A stretch of 64,000 nt of DNA from Hydractinia symbiolongicarpus (taxonomy: Eukaryota > Cnidaria > Hydrozoa > Anthoathecata > Hydractiniidae). Made by a program: the position numbers and the translations under genes. Of the stretch, positions 1-12,284 are shown piece by piece. The notes beneath the pieces were generated by a model, which was not told where the DNA came from, ran no database searches, and was given only the letters and a program-made list of their open reading frames with translations. The DNA is taken from positions 1,922,001 through 1,986,000 of the forward strand of contig NC_079877.1 in the NCBI RefSeq assembly GCF_029227915.1. Direction: 5' to 3'. The stretch's first letter is position 1. Each line of letters begins with the position of its first letter.

Positions 1-1219
1 GTCACATATTCGTACCAACATGTATCTAGTGATTTTCTTCCGATATTACTAAGTTGTATCGCTTTTAACAATGAAATGATTGACTGTGGAGCTTAATTGA
101 GCTAGTTTTGGCCTGTGACCTTATAAATGTGATAAGTGAGCCAACTGCACTCCAAGAAAAAACATTCTTCTTATTTTGACATGATTGTTGGAACTCAGCG
201 ATTACACTTGGCGCAGTGGAAGCGCTTCATTTAAAAATTTATATAAATAAGTCATTCTTTACTGTGGGACCAATCGTAGCCGTTGTCGCGCGCTGAAAAA
301 ATAGCGACAGTTTCAAAAACTACATTTGAATGACGTTCTAACGGTGTCAGTGCGTTTGAGTTACAACGGTTGGGTCACATATTTGTACCAACATGTATTT
401 AGCGATATTTTTCTCATATTACTAGTTTGCATCGTTTTAACAGTGAAACGATTGACTGTGGGACTTAATTAAACTGATTTTGGACTGTGACCTTATAAAT
501 GTTATAAGTGAGAAAATTGGACTCTAAGAAATGACATTCTTCTTAATTTGACATGATTGTAGGAACTCAGCGATTACACTGGACCCTGTGGTAGCGATTC
601 ATTTAAAAATTTAGATAAATAAGTCAATTTTACTGTGGGACCAATCCTAGCCGTTAGCGCGCGCTGAAGATATAGAGACAGTTTCGAAAACTCCATTTCA
701 TTGACTTTCTAGCGGTGTCAATCCATTTGAGTTACAACGGATGCGTCACACATTCGTACCAACATGTATCTAGTGATTTTCTTCCGATATTACTAAGTTG
801 TATCGCTTTTAACAATGAAATGATTGACTGTGGAGCTTAATTGAGCTAGCTTTGGCCTGTGACCTTATAAATGTGATAAGTGAGTCAACTGCACTCCAAG
901 AAAAAACATTCTTCTTATTTTGACATGATTGTTGGAACTCAGCGATTACACTTGGCGCAGTGGAAGCCCTTCATTTAAAAACTTAGATAAATAAGTCATT
1001 TTTTACTGTGGGACCAATCCTAGCCGTTATCGCGCGCTGAAAAATTGCGACAGTTTCAAACACTACATTTCAATGACGTTCTAACTGTATCAGTCCGTTT
1101 GAGTTACAAAGGTTGCGTCACATATTCGTACCAACATGTATCTAGTGATTTTCTTCCGATATTACTAAGTTGTATTGTTTTTAACAGTGAAACGATTGAC
1201 TGTAGGAATTAATTCAACT
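1..1219 (+). repeat. Segmental duplicate of 8,190-9,408 (copy 1)
   Basis: This block matches 8,190-9,408 at a constant offset of 8,189 bp, which is 22 monomers. Private variants are shared: TTTATATAAATAAG near 239, GGAAGCCCTTC near 963, GTTACAAAGG near 1,104 and GTATTGTTTTTAAC near 1,172. Only a few mismatches were noticed, such as GGTGTC against GGTCTC. The match ends abruptly after AATTCAACT (about 1,219), where this copy continues as D-like and the other as B. The left end lies outside the window. Confidence 0.88.
656..665. other. Palindrome AGCGCGCGCT of C-type monomers
   Basis: A perfect 10-bp palindrome with three CpG steps in an otherwise AT-rich repeat. Other families have related cores at the same place (TCGCGCGCTG in A and B, TTCGCGCTG in D and E). 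It is a likely methylation target if the host methylates CpG. Confidence 0.75.
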
Positions 1220-4200
1220 GATTTTGGACATTGACCTTATAAATGTGATAAGTGAGTCATTTTGACTACAAGAAAAAACATTCTTCTTAATTTTACATGA
1301 TTGCTGGAACTCAGCGATTACACTGGTTGCTGTGGTTGCGCTTTATTTAAAAATTAAGATAAACAACTCATTTTTTACTGTGGGACGAATCCTAGTCGTT
1401 AGTTCGCGCTGAAGATATAGCGACAGTTTCAAAAACTACATTTCATTGACTTTCTAACAGTTTTAATCCGTTTGAGTTGCAACGGTTGCGTCACATATTC
1501 GCACCAACATGTATTTAGTGATTTTCTTCCCGTATTACTAAGTTGTATCGCTTTCAACAGTGAAACGATTGACTGTGGGACTTAATTGAAGTGACTTTGG
1601 ACTTTCCTTTTAAATGTCATAAGTGAGCCATTTTGACTACAAGAAATAACGTTCTTCTTAATTTTACATGATTGCTGGAATTCAGCGAGTACACTAGGCT
1701 CTGTGGTATCGCTTTATTTAAAAATTAAGAAAAAAAGTTATTTTTAAGTGTGGGACCAATCCTAGCCGTTATCGCGCATTGAAGAAATAGAGACAGTTTC
1801 AAAAACTACATTTCATTGATTTTCTAACGGTGTCCATCCGTTTGAGTTACAACATTGTCGTCACATATTCGTACCAACATGTATCTAGTGATTTTCTTCC
1901 GATATTACTAAGTCGTATTGGTTTTAACAGTGAAACGATTGACTGTGGGAATTAATTCAACTAACTTTGGACTGTGACCTGATAAATGTGATAAATGAGA
2001 CAATTGCACTCCAAGAAATAACATTCTTCTTAATTTGACGTGAATGCCGGAACTAAGCGATTACATTGGGCGCTGTGGTAGCGCTTCATTTAAAAAGTTA
2101 GATAAATAAGTCATTCTTTACTGTGGGACCAATCGTAGCCGTTGTCGCGCGCTCAAAAAATAGCGACAGTTTCAAAAACTACATTTCAATGACGTTCTAA
2201 CGGTGTCAGTCCGTTTGAGTTACAACGGTTGGGTCACATATTTGTACCAACATGTATTTAGCGATATTTTTCTCATATTACTAGTTTGCATCGCTTTTAA
2301 CAGTGAAACGATTGACTGTGGGACTTAATTAAACTGATTTTGGACTGTGACCTTATAAATGTTATAAGTGAGAAAATTGGACTCTAAGTAATGAAATTCT
2401 TCTTAATTTGACATGATTGTAGGAAATCAGCGATTACACTGGACCCTGTGGTAGCGATTCATTTAAAAATTTAGATAAATAAGTCAATTTTACTGTGGGA
2501 CCAATCCTAGCCGTTAGCGCGCGCTGAAGATATAGAGACAGTTTCGAAAACTCCATTTCATTGACTTTCTAACGGTGTCAATCCGTTTGAGTTACAACGG
2601 TTGCGTCACACATTCGTACCAACATGTATTTAGCGATTTTTTTCCGATATAACTAAGTTGTATCGCTTTCAACAGTAAAACGATTGACTGTGGGACTTAA
2701 TTGAACTGATTTTGGACATTGACCTTATAAATGTGATAAGTGAGTCATTTTGACTACAAGAAAAAACATTCTTCTTGATTTTACATGATTGCTGGAACTC
2801 AGCGATTACACTGGTTGCTGTGGTTGCGCTTTATTTAAAAATTAAGATAAATAAGTCATTTTTTACTGTGGGACGAATCCTAGTCGTTAGTTCGCGCTGA
2901 AGAAATAGAGACAGTTTCAAAAACTACATTTCATTGACTTTCTAACAGTTTTAATCCGTTTGAGTTGCAACGGTTGCGTCACATATTCGCACCAACATGT
3001 ATTTAGTGATTTTCTTCCCGTATTACTAAGTTGTATCGCTTTCAACAGTGTAACGATTGACTGTGGGACTTAATTAAACTGATTTTGGACTTTGACCTTA
3101 TAAATGTGGTAAGTGAGCCATTTTGACTACAAGAAATAACATTCTTCATAATTTTACATGATTGCTGGAACTCAGCGATTACACTGGGCGCTGTGGTTGC
3201 GCTTTATTTAAAAATTAAGATAAATAAGTCATTTTTTACTGTGGGACGAATCCTAGTCGTTAGTTCGCGCTGAAGAAATAGAGACAGTTCAAAAACTACA
3301 TTTCATTGACTTTCTAACAGTTTTAATCCGTTTGAGTTACAACGGTTGCGTCACATATTCGTACCAACATGTACTTAGCGATATTTTTCTCATATTACTA
3401 GTTTGCATCGTTTTAACAGTGAAACGATTGACTGTGGGACTTAATTAAACTGATTTTGGACTGTGACCTTATAAATGTTATAAGTGAGAAAATTGGACTC
3501 TAAGAAATGACATTCTTCTTAATTTGACATGATTGTAGGAACTCAGCGATTACACTGGACCCTGTGGTAGCGATTCATTTAAAAATTTAGATAAATAAGT
3601 CAATTTTACTGTGGGACCAATCCTAGCCGTTAGCGCGCCCTGAAGACATAGAGACAGTTTCGAAAACTCCATTTCATTGACTTTCTAACGGTGTCAATCC
3701 ATTTGGGTTACAACGGATGCGTCACACATTCGTACCAACATGTATCTAGTGATTTTCTTCCGATATTACTAAGTTGTATCGCTTTTAACAATGAAATGAT
3801 TGACTGTGGAGCTTAATTGAGCTAGCTTTGGCCTGTGACCTTATAAATGTGATAAGTGAGCCAACTGCACTCCAAGAAAAAACATTCTTCTTATTTTGAC
3901 ATGATTGTTGGAACTCAGCGATTACACTTGGCGCAGTGGAAGCGCTTCATTTAAAAACTTAGATAAATAAGTCATTTTTTACTGTGGGACCAATCCTAGC
4001 CGTTATCGCGCGCTGAAAAATTGCGACAGTTTCAAACACTACATTTCAATGACGTTCTAACTGTATCAGTCCGTTTGAGTTACAACGGTTGCGTCACATA
4101 TTCGTACCAACATGTATCTAGTGATTTTCTTCCGATATTACTAAGTCGTATTGGTTTTAACAGTGAAACGATTGACTGTGGGAATTAATTCAACTAACTT

Positions 4201-4465
4201 TGGACTGTGACCTGATAAATGTGATAAATGAGACAATTGGACTCCAAGAAATAACATTCTTCTTAATTTGACGTGAATGCCGGAACTAAGCGATTACATT
4301 GGGCGCTGTGGTAGCGCTTCATTCAAAAATTTAGAGAAATAAGTCATTCTTTACTGTGGGACCAATCGTAGCCGTTGTCGCGCGCTCAAAAAATAGCGCC
4401 AGTTTCAAAAACTACATTTCAATGACGTTCTAACTGTATCAGTCCGTTTGAGTTACAACGGTTGC

Positions 4466-6700
4466 GTCACATATTCGTACCAACATGTATCTAGTGATTT
4501 TCTTCCGATATTACTAAGTTGTATCGCTTTTAACAATGAAATGATTGACTGTGGGACTTAATTAAACTGATTTTGGACTGTGACCTTATAAATGTTATAA
4601 GTGAGAAAATTGGACTCTAAGTAATGACATTCTTCTTAATTTGACATGATTGTAGGAAATCAGCGATTACACTGGACCCTGTGGTAGCGATTCATTTAAA
4701 AATTTAGATAAATAAGTCAATTTTACTGTGGGACCAATCCTAGCCGTTAGCGCGCGCTGAAGATATAGAGACAGTTTCGAAAACTCCATTTCATTGACTT
4801 TCTAACGGTGTCAATCGGTTTGAGTTACAACGGTTGCGTCACACATTCGTACCAACATGTATTTAGCGATTTTTTTCCGATATAACTAAGTTGTATCGCT
4901 TTCAACAGTAAAACGATTGACTGTGGGACTTAATTGAACTGATTTTGGACATTGACCTTATAAATGTGATAAGTGAGTCATTTTGACTACAAGAAAAAAC
5001 ATTCTTCTTGATTTTACATGATTGCTGGAACTCAGCGATTACATTGGGCGCTGTGGTAGCGCTTCATTCAAAAATTTAGAGAAATAAGTCATTCTTTACT
5101 GTGGGACCAATCGTAGCCGTTGTCGCGCGCTCAAAAAATAGTGCCAGTTTCAAAAACTACATTTCAATGACGTTCTAACTGTATCAGTCCGTTTGAGTTA
5201 CAACGGTTGCGTCACATATTCGTACCAACATGTATCTAGTGATTTTCTTCCGATATTACTAAGTTGTATCGCTTTTAACAATGAAATGATTGACTGTGGG
5301 ACTTAATTAAACTGATTTTGGACTGTGACCTTATAAATGTTATAAGTGAGAAAATTGGACTCTAAGTAATGACATTCTTCTTAATTTGACATGATTGTAG
5401 GAAATCAGCGATTACACTGGACCCTGTGGTAGCGATTCATTTAAAAATTTAGATAAATAAGTCAATTTTACTGTGGGACCAATCCTAGCCGTTAGCGCGC
5501 GCTGAAGATATAGAGACAGTTTCGAAAACTCCATTTCATTGACTTTCTAACGGTGTCAATCCGTTTGAGTTACAACGGTTGCGTCACACATTCGTACCAA
5601 CATGTATTTAGCGATTTTTTTCCGATATAACTAAGTTGTATCGCTTTCAACAGTAAAACGATTGACTGTGGGACTTAATTGAACTGATTTTGGACATTGA
5701 CCTTATAAATGTGATAAGTGAGTCATTTTGACTACAAGAAAAAACATTCTTCTTGATTTTACATGATTGCTGGAACTCAGTGATTACACTGGTTGCTGTG
5801 GTTGCGCTTTATTTAAAAATTAAGATAAATAAGTCATTTTTTACTGTGGGACGAATCCTAGTCGTTAGTTCGCGCTGAAGAAATAGAGACAGTTTCAAAA
5901 ACTACATTTCATTGACTTTCTAACAGTTTTAATCCGTTTGAGTTGCAACGGTTGCGTCACATATTCGCACCAACATGTATCTAGTGATTTTCTTCCGATA
6001 TTACTAAGTTGTATCGCTTTTAACAATGAAATGATTGACTGTGGGACTTAATTAAACTGATTTTGGACTGTGACCTTATAAATGTTATAAGTGAGAAAAT
6101 TGGACTCTAAGTAATGACATTCTTCTTAATTTGACATGATTGTAGGAAATCAGCGATTACACTGGACCCTGTGGTAGCGATTCATTTAAAAATTTAGATA
6201 AATAAGTCAATTTTACTGTGGGACCAATCCTAGCCGTTAGCGCGCGCTGAAGATATAGAGACAGTTTCGAAAACTCCATTTCATTGACTTTCTAACGGTG
6301 TCAATCCGTTTGAGTTACAACGGTTGCGTCACACATTCGTACCAACATGTATTTAGCGATTTTTTTCCGATATAACTAAGTTGTATCGCTTTCAACAGTA
6401 AAACGATTGACTGTGGGACTTAATTGAACTGATTTTGGACATTGACCTTATAAATGTGATAAGTGAGTCATTTTGACTACAAGAAAAAACATTCTTCTTG
6501 ATTTTACATGATTGCTGGAACTCAGCGATTACACTGGTTGCTGTGGTTGCGCTTTATTTAAAAATTAAGATAAATAAGTCATTTTTTACTGTGGGACGAA
6601 TCCTAGTCGTTAGTTCGCGCTAAAGAAATAGAGACAGTTTCAAAAACTACATTTCATTGACTTTCTAACAGTTTTAATCCGTTTGAGTTGCAACGGTTGC
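4466..6700 (+). repeat. 745-bp dimeric higher-order repeat, three copies
   Basis: Three successive dimers begin at 4,466, 5,211 and 5,956, exactly 745 bp apart. Each is an A/C hybrid monomer (A-type ATGAAATGATTG followed by C-type GGGACTTAATTAAACTG) and then a D monomer. Copies two and three look almost identical. In copy one the second half of the D monomer is replaced by B-type sequence (GTAGCGCTTCATTC, then CAATCGTAGCC). This implies one exchange inside a monomer after the dimer began to spread. Confidence 0.87.
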
Positions 6701-8189
6701 GTCACATATTCGCACCAACATGTATTTAGTGATTTTCTTCCCGTATTACTAAGTTGTATCGCTTTAAACAGTGTAATGATTGACTGTGGGACTTAATTAA
6801 ACTGATTTTGGACTTTGACCTTATAAATGTGGTAAGTGAGCCATTTTGACTACAAGAAATAACATTCTTCTTAATTTTACATGATTGCTGGAACTCAGCG
6901 ATTACACTGGGCGCTGTGGTTGCGCTTTATTTCAAAATTAAGATAAATAAGTCATTTTTTACTGTGGGACGAATCCTAGTCGTTAGTTCGCGCTGAAGAG
7001 ATAGAGACAGTTCAAAAACTACATTTCATTGACTTTCTAACAGTTTTAATCCGTTTGAGTTGCAACGGTTGCGTCACATATTCGCACCAACATGTATTTA
7101 GTGATTTTCTTCCCGTATTACTAAGTTGTATCGCTTTCAACAGTGAAACGATTGACTGTGGGACTTAATTGAACTGATTTTGGACTTTGACCTTATAAAT
7201 GCGATAAATGAGCAATTTTGACTACAAGAAATAACATTCTTCTTAATTTGACATGATTGCTGGAACTCAGCGATTACACTTGGAGCAGTGGAAACGCTTC
7301 ATTTAAAAACTTAGATAAATAAGTCATTTTTTACTGTGGGACCAATCCTAGCCGTTATCGCGCGCTGAAAAATTGCGACAGTTTCAAAAACTACATTTCA
7401 ATGACGTTCTAACTGTATCAGTCCGTTTGAGTTACAACGGTTGCGTCACATATTCGTACCAACATGTATCTAGTGATTTTCTTCCGATATTACTAAGTTG
7501 TATCGCTTTTAACAATGAAATGATTGACTGTGGAGCTTAATTGAGCTAGCTTTGGCCTGTGACCTTATAAATGTGATAAGTGAGTCAACTGCACTCCAAG
7601 AAAAAACATTCTTCTTATTTTGACATGATTGTTGGAACTCAGCGATTACACTAGGCGCAGTGGAAGCGCTTCATTTAAAAACTTAGATAAATAAGTCATT
7701 TTTTACTGTGGGACCAATCCTAGCCGTTATCGCGCGCTGAAAAATTGCGACAGTTTCAAACACTACATTTCAATGACGTTCTAACTGTATAAGTCCGTTT
7801 GAGTTACAAAGGTTGCGTCACATATTCGTACCAACATGTATCTAGTGATTTTCTCCCGATATTACTAAGTTGTATTGGTTTTAACAGTGAAACGATTGAC
7901 TGTGGGAATTAATTCAACTAACTTTGGACTGTGACATGATAAATTTGATAAATGAGAAAATTGGACTCCAAGAAATAACATTCTTCTTAATTTGACGTGA
8001 ATGCCGGAACTTAGCGATTACATTGGGCGCTGTGGTAGCGCTTTATTTAAAAATTTAGATAAATAAGTCATTCTTTTCTGTGGGACCAATCGTAGCCGTT
8101 GTCGCGCGCTGAAAAAATAGCGACAGTTTCAAAAACTACATTTCAATGACGTTCTAACTGTATCAGTCCGTTTGAGTTACAACGGTTGC

Positions 8190-9408
8190 GTCACATATTC
8201 GTACCAACATGTATCTAGTGATTTTCTTCCGATATTACTAAGTTGTATCGCTTTTAACAATGAAATGATTGACTGTGGAGCTTAATTGAGCTAGTTTTGG
8301 CCTGTGACCTTATAAATGTGATAAGTGAGCCAACTGCACTCCAAGAAAAAACATTCTTCTTATTTTGACATGATTGTTGGAACTCAGCGATTACACTTGG
8401 CGCAGTGGAAGCGCTTCATTTAAAAATTTATATAAATAAGTCATTCTTTACTGTGGGACCAATCGTAGCCGTTGTCGCGCGCTGAAAAAATAGCGACAGT
8501 TTCAAAAACTACATTTGAATGACGTTCTAACGGTCTCAGTGCGTTTGAGTTACAACGGTTGGGTCACATATTTGTACCAACATGTATTTAGCGATATTTT
8601 TCTCATATTACTAGTTTGCATCGTTTTAACAGTGAAACGATTGACTGTGGGACTTAATTAAACTGATTTTGGACTGTGACCTTATAAATGTTATAAGTGA
8701 GAAAATTGGACTCTAAGAAATGACATTCTTCTTAATTTGACATGATTGTAGGATCTCAGCGATTACACTGGACCCTGTGGTAGCGATTCATTTAAAAATT
8801 TAGATAAATAAGTCAATTTTACTGTGGGACCAATCCTAGCCGTTAGCGCGCGCTGAAGATATAGAGACAGTTTCGAAAACTCCATTTCATTGACTTTCTA
8901 GCGGTGTCAATCCATTTGAGTTACAACGGATGCGTCACACATTCGTACCAACATGTATCTAGTGATTTTCTTCCGATATTACTAAGTTGTATCGCTTTTA
9001 ACAATGAAATGATTGACTGTGGAGCTTAATTGAGCTAGCTTTGGCCTGTGACCTTATAAATGTGATAAGTGAGTCAACTGCACTCCAAGAAAAAACATTC
9101 TTCTTATTTTGACATGATTGTTGGAACTCAGCGATTACACTTGGCGCAGTGGAAGCCCTTCATTTAAAAACTTAGATAAATAAGTCATTTTTTACTGTGG
9201 GACCAATCCTAGCCGTTATCGCGCGCTGAAAAATTGCGACAGTTTCAAACACTACATTTCAATGACGTTCTAACTGTATCAGTCCGTTTGAGTTACAAAG
9301 GTTGCGTCACATATTCGTACCAACATGTATCTAGTGATTTTCTTCCGATATTACTAAGTTGTATTGTTTTTAACAGTGAAACGATTGACTGTAGGAATTA
9401 ATTCAACT
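8190..9408 (+). repeat. Segmental duplicate of 1-1,219 (copy 2)
   Basis: This is the partner of the block at the window start, in the same orientation, 22 monomers downstream. It consists of monomers at 8,190 (A/B hybrid), 8,562 (C), 8,935 (A) and the first part of 9,307 (B). Shared rare variants show that this is a recent copy of a multi-monomer block rather than general family resemblance. Confidence 0.88.
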
Positions 9409-11540
9409 AACTTTGGACTGTGACCTGATAAATGTGATAAATGAGACAATTGGACTCCAAGAAATAACATTCTTCTTAATTTGACGTGATTGCCGGATCT
9501 TAGCGATTACATTGGGCGCTGTGGAAGCGCTTCATTTAAAAATTTATATAAATAAGTCATTCTTTACTGTGGGACCAATCGTAGCCGTTGTCGCGCGCTG
9601 AAAAAATAGCGACAGTTTCAAAAATTACATTTGAATGACGTTCTAACGGTGTCAGTGCGTTTGAGTTACAACGGTTGGGTCACATATTTGTACCAACATG
9701 CATTTAGCGATATTTTTCTCATATTACTAGTTTGCATCGTTTTAACAGTGAAACGATTGACTGTGGGACTTAATTAAACTGATTTTGGACTGTGACCTTA
9801 TAAATGTTATAAGTGAGAAAATTGGACTCTAAGAAATGACATTCTTCTTAATTTGACATGATTGTAGGAACTCAGCGATTACACTGGACCCTGTGGTAGC
9901 GATTCATTTAAAAATTTAGATAAATAAGTCAATTTTACTGTGGGACCAATCCTAGCCGTTAGCGCGCGCTGAAGATATAGAGACAGTTTCGAAAACTCCA
10001 TTTCATTGACTTTCTAACGGTGTCAATCCATTTGAGTTACAACGGATGCGTCACACATTCGTACCAACATGTATTTAGTGATTTTTTTCCGATATTACTA
10101 AGTTGTATCGCTTTCAACAGTAAAACGATTGACTGTGGGACTTAATTGAACTGATTTTGGACTTTGACCTTATAAATGTGATAAGTGAGCCATATTGACT
10201 ACAAGAAAAAACATTCTTCTTAATTTTACATGATTGCTGGAACTCAGCGATTACACTGGTTGCTGTGGTTGCGCTTTATTTAAAAATTAAGATAAATAAG
10301 TCATTTTTTACTGTGGGACCAATCCTAGTCGTTAGTTCGCGCTAAAGAAATAGAGACAGTTTCAAAAACTACATTTCATTGACTTTCTAACAGTTTTAAT
10401 CCGTTTGAGTTGCAACGGTTGCGTCACATATTCGCACCAACATGTATTTAGTGATTTTCTTCCCGTATTACTAAGTTGTATCGCTTTCAACAGTGAAACG
10501 ATTGGCTGTGGGACTTAATTGAAGTGACTTTGGACTTTGACCTTATAAATGTGATAAGTGAGCCATTTTGACTACAAGAAATAACACTCTTCTTAATTTT
10601 ACATGATTGCTGGAACTCAGTGATTACACTGGGCGGTGTGGTTGCGCTTTATTTAAAAGTTAAGATAAATAAGTCATTTTTTACTGTGGGACGAATCCTA
10701 GTCGTTAGTTCGCGCTGAAGAAATAGAGACAGTTTCAAAAACTACATTTCATTGACTTTCTAACAGTTTTAATCCGTTTGAGTTACAACGGTTGCGTCAC
10801 ATATTCGCACCAACATGTATTTAGCGATATTTTTCTCATATTACTAGTTTGCATCGCTTTTAACAGGGAAACGATTGACTGTGGGACTTAATTGAACTGA
10901 TTTTGGACTGTGACCTTATAAATGTTATAAGTGAGAAAATTGGAGTCTAAGAAATGACATTCTTCTTAATTTGACATGATTGTAGGAAATCAGCGATTAC
11001 ACTGGACCCTATGGTAGCGATTCATTTAAAAATTTAGATAAATAAGTCAATTTTACTGTGGGACCAATCCTAGCCGTTAGCGCGCGCTGAAGATATAGAG
11101 ACAGTTTCGAAAACTCCATTTCATTGACTTTTAAACGGGGTCAATCCGTTTGAGTTACAACGGTTGCGTCACACATTCGTACCAACAAGTATTTACTGAT
11201 TTTTTTCCGATATTACTAAGTTGTATCGCTTTCAACAGTGAAACGATTGACTGTGGGACTTAATTGAACTGATTTTGGACTTCGACCTTATAAATGTGAT
11301 AAATGAGCGATTTTGACTACAAGAAATAACATTCTTCTTAATTTGACATGATTGCTGGAACTCAGCGATTACACTGGGCGCTGTGGTAGCGCTTTATTTA
11401 AAAATTAAGAAAATAAGTTATTCTTTAGTGTGGGACCAATCCTAGCCGTTATCGCGCATTGAAGAAATAGAGACAGTTTCCAAAACTACATTTTATTGAC
11501 TTTCTAACGGTGTCAATCCAGTGGAGTTACAACGGTTGCG

Positions 11541-12284
11541 TCACATATTCGCACCAACATGTATTTAGTGATTTTCTTCCGATATTACTAAGTTGTGTTT
11601 TTTTTAACAGTTAAACGATTGACTGTGGAAGTTAATTGAATGATTCTGGACTGTGACCTTACAAATGTGATGAAGGAGCTAATTGGTCTCCAAGGAATAA
11701 CATTCTTCTTAACTTGACATGATTGCTGGAATTCAGCGATTACATTAGGCTCTGTGGTAGCGCTTTATTTAAAAACTTAGATAAATAAGTTTTTTCTTAC
11801 TGTGGGACGAATCCTAGTCGTTAGTTCGCGCTGAAGAAATAGAGACAGTTTCAAAAACTACATTTCATTGACTTTCTAACAGTTTTAATCCGTTTGAGTT
11901 GCAACGGTTGCGTCACATATTCGCACCAACATGTATTTAGTGATTTTCTTCCCGTATTACTAAGTTGTATCGCTTTCAACAGTGAAACGATTGACTGTAG
12001 GACTTAATTGAAGTGATTTTGGACTTTGACCTTATAAATGTGATAAGTGAGCCATTTTGACTACAAGAAATAACATTCTTCTTAATTTTACATGATTGCT
12101 GGAACTCAGCGATTACACTGGGCGCTGTGGTTGCGCTTTATTTAAAAATTAAGATAAATAAGTCATTTTTTACTGTGGGACGAATCCTAGTCGTAAGTTC
12201 GCGCTGAAGAAATAGAGACAGTTTCAAAAACTACATTTCATTGACTTTCTAACAGTTTTAATCCGTTTGAGTTGCAACGGTTGC
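11541..12284 (+). repeat. Lead-in F and E monomers of the 2,234-bp HOR
   Basis: Two monomers precede the first full hexamer. An F monomer starts near 11,541 (AACAGTTAAACG, GGAAGTTAATTGAATG, GATGAAGGAGCTAATTGG, GAATTCAGCG). An E monomer starts near 11,914 and carries the rare variant CGTAAGTTCG at about 12,191, which recurs near 18,896. They match the F-E end of the following hexamers, so this is a partial HOR copy. Confidence 0.78.

Larger units (their letters stand above)
1..11540 (+). repeat. Array segment of A-E family monomers
   Basis: Diagnostic words define five families. A: CAATGAAATGATTGACTGTG with GCTTAATTGAGCTAG. B: GGAATTAATTCAACTAAC with CCTGATAAATG. C: TTAGCGATATTTTTCTCAT with TAAGTGAGAAAATTGG. 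D: GTCACACATTCG with CAACAGTAAAACG. E: TTCGCACCAAC with TTCCCGTATTAC. Where order is preserved it runs B-C-D-E (1,860, 2,233, 2,605, 2,977) or A-B-C-D-E in part (8,935, 9,307, 9,680, 10,050, 10,424). This suggests an ancestral pentamer that was later scrambled. Several monomers are hybrids, for example 1 (A front, B back), 1,117 (B front, D back) and 4,836 (D front, B back). Confidence 0.8.

Noticed and set aside
745-770. True CENP-B box in the monomer
   Set aside because: The best candidate, ATTCGTACCAACATGTA, matches the known box at only about 9 of 17 positions and lacks the CGGG half. I report it only as a weak resemblance.
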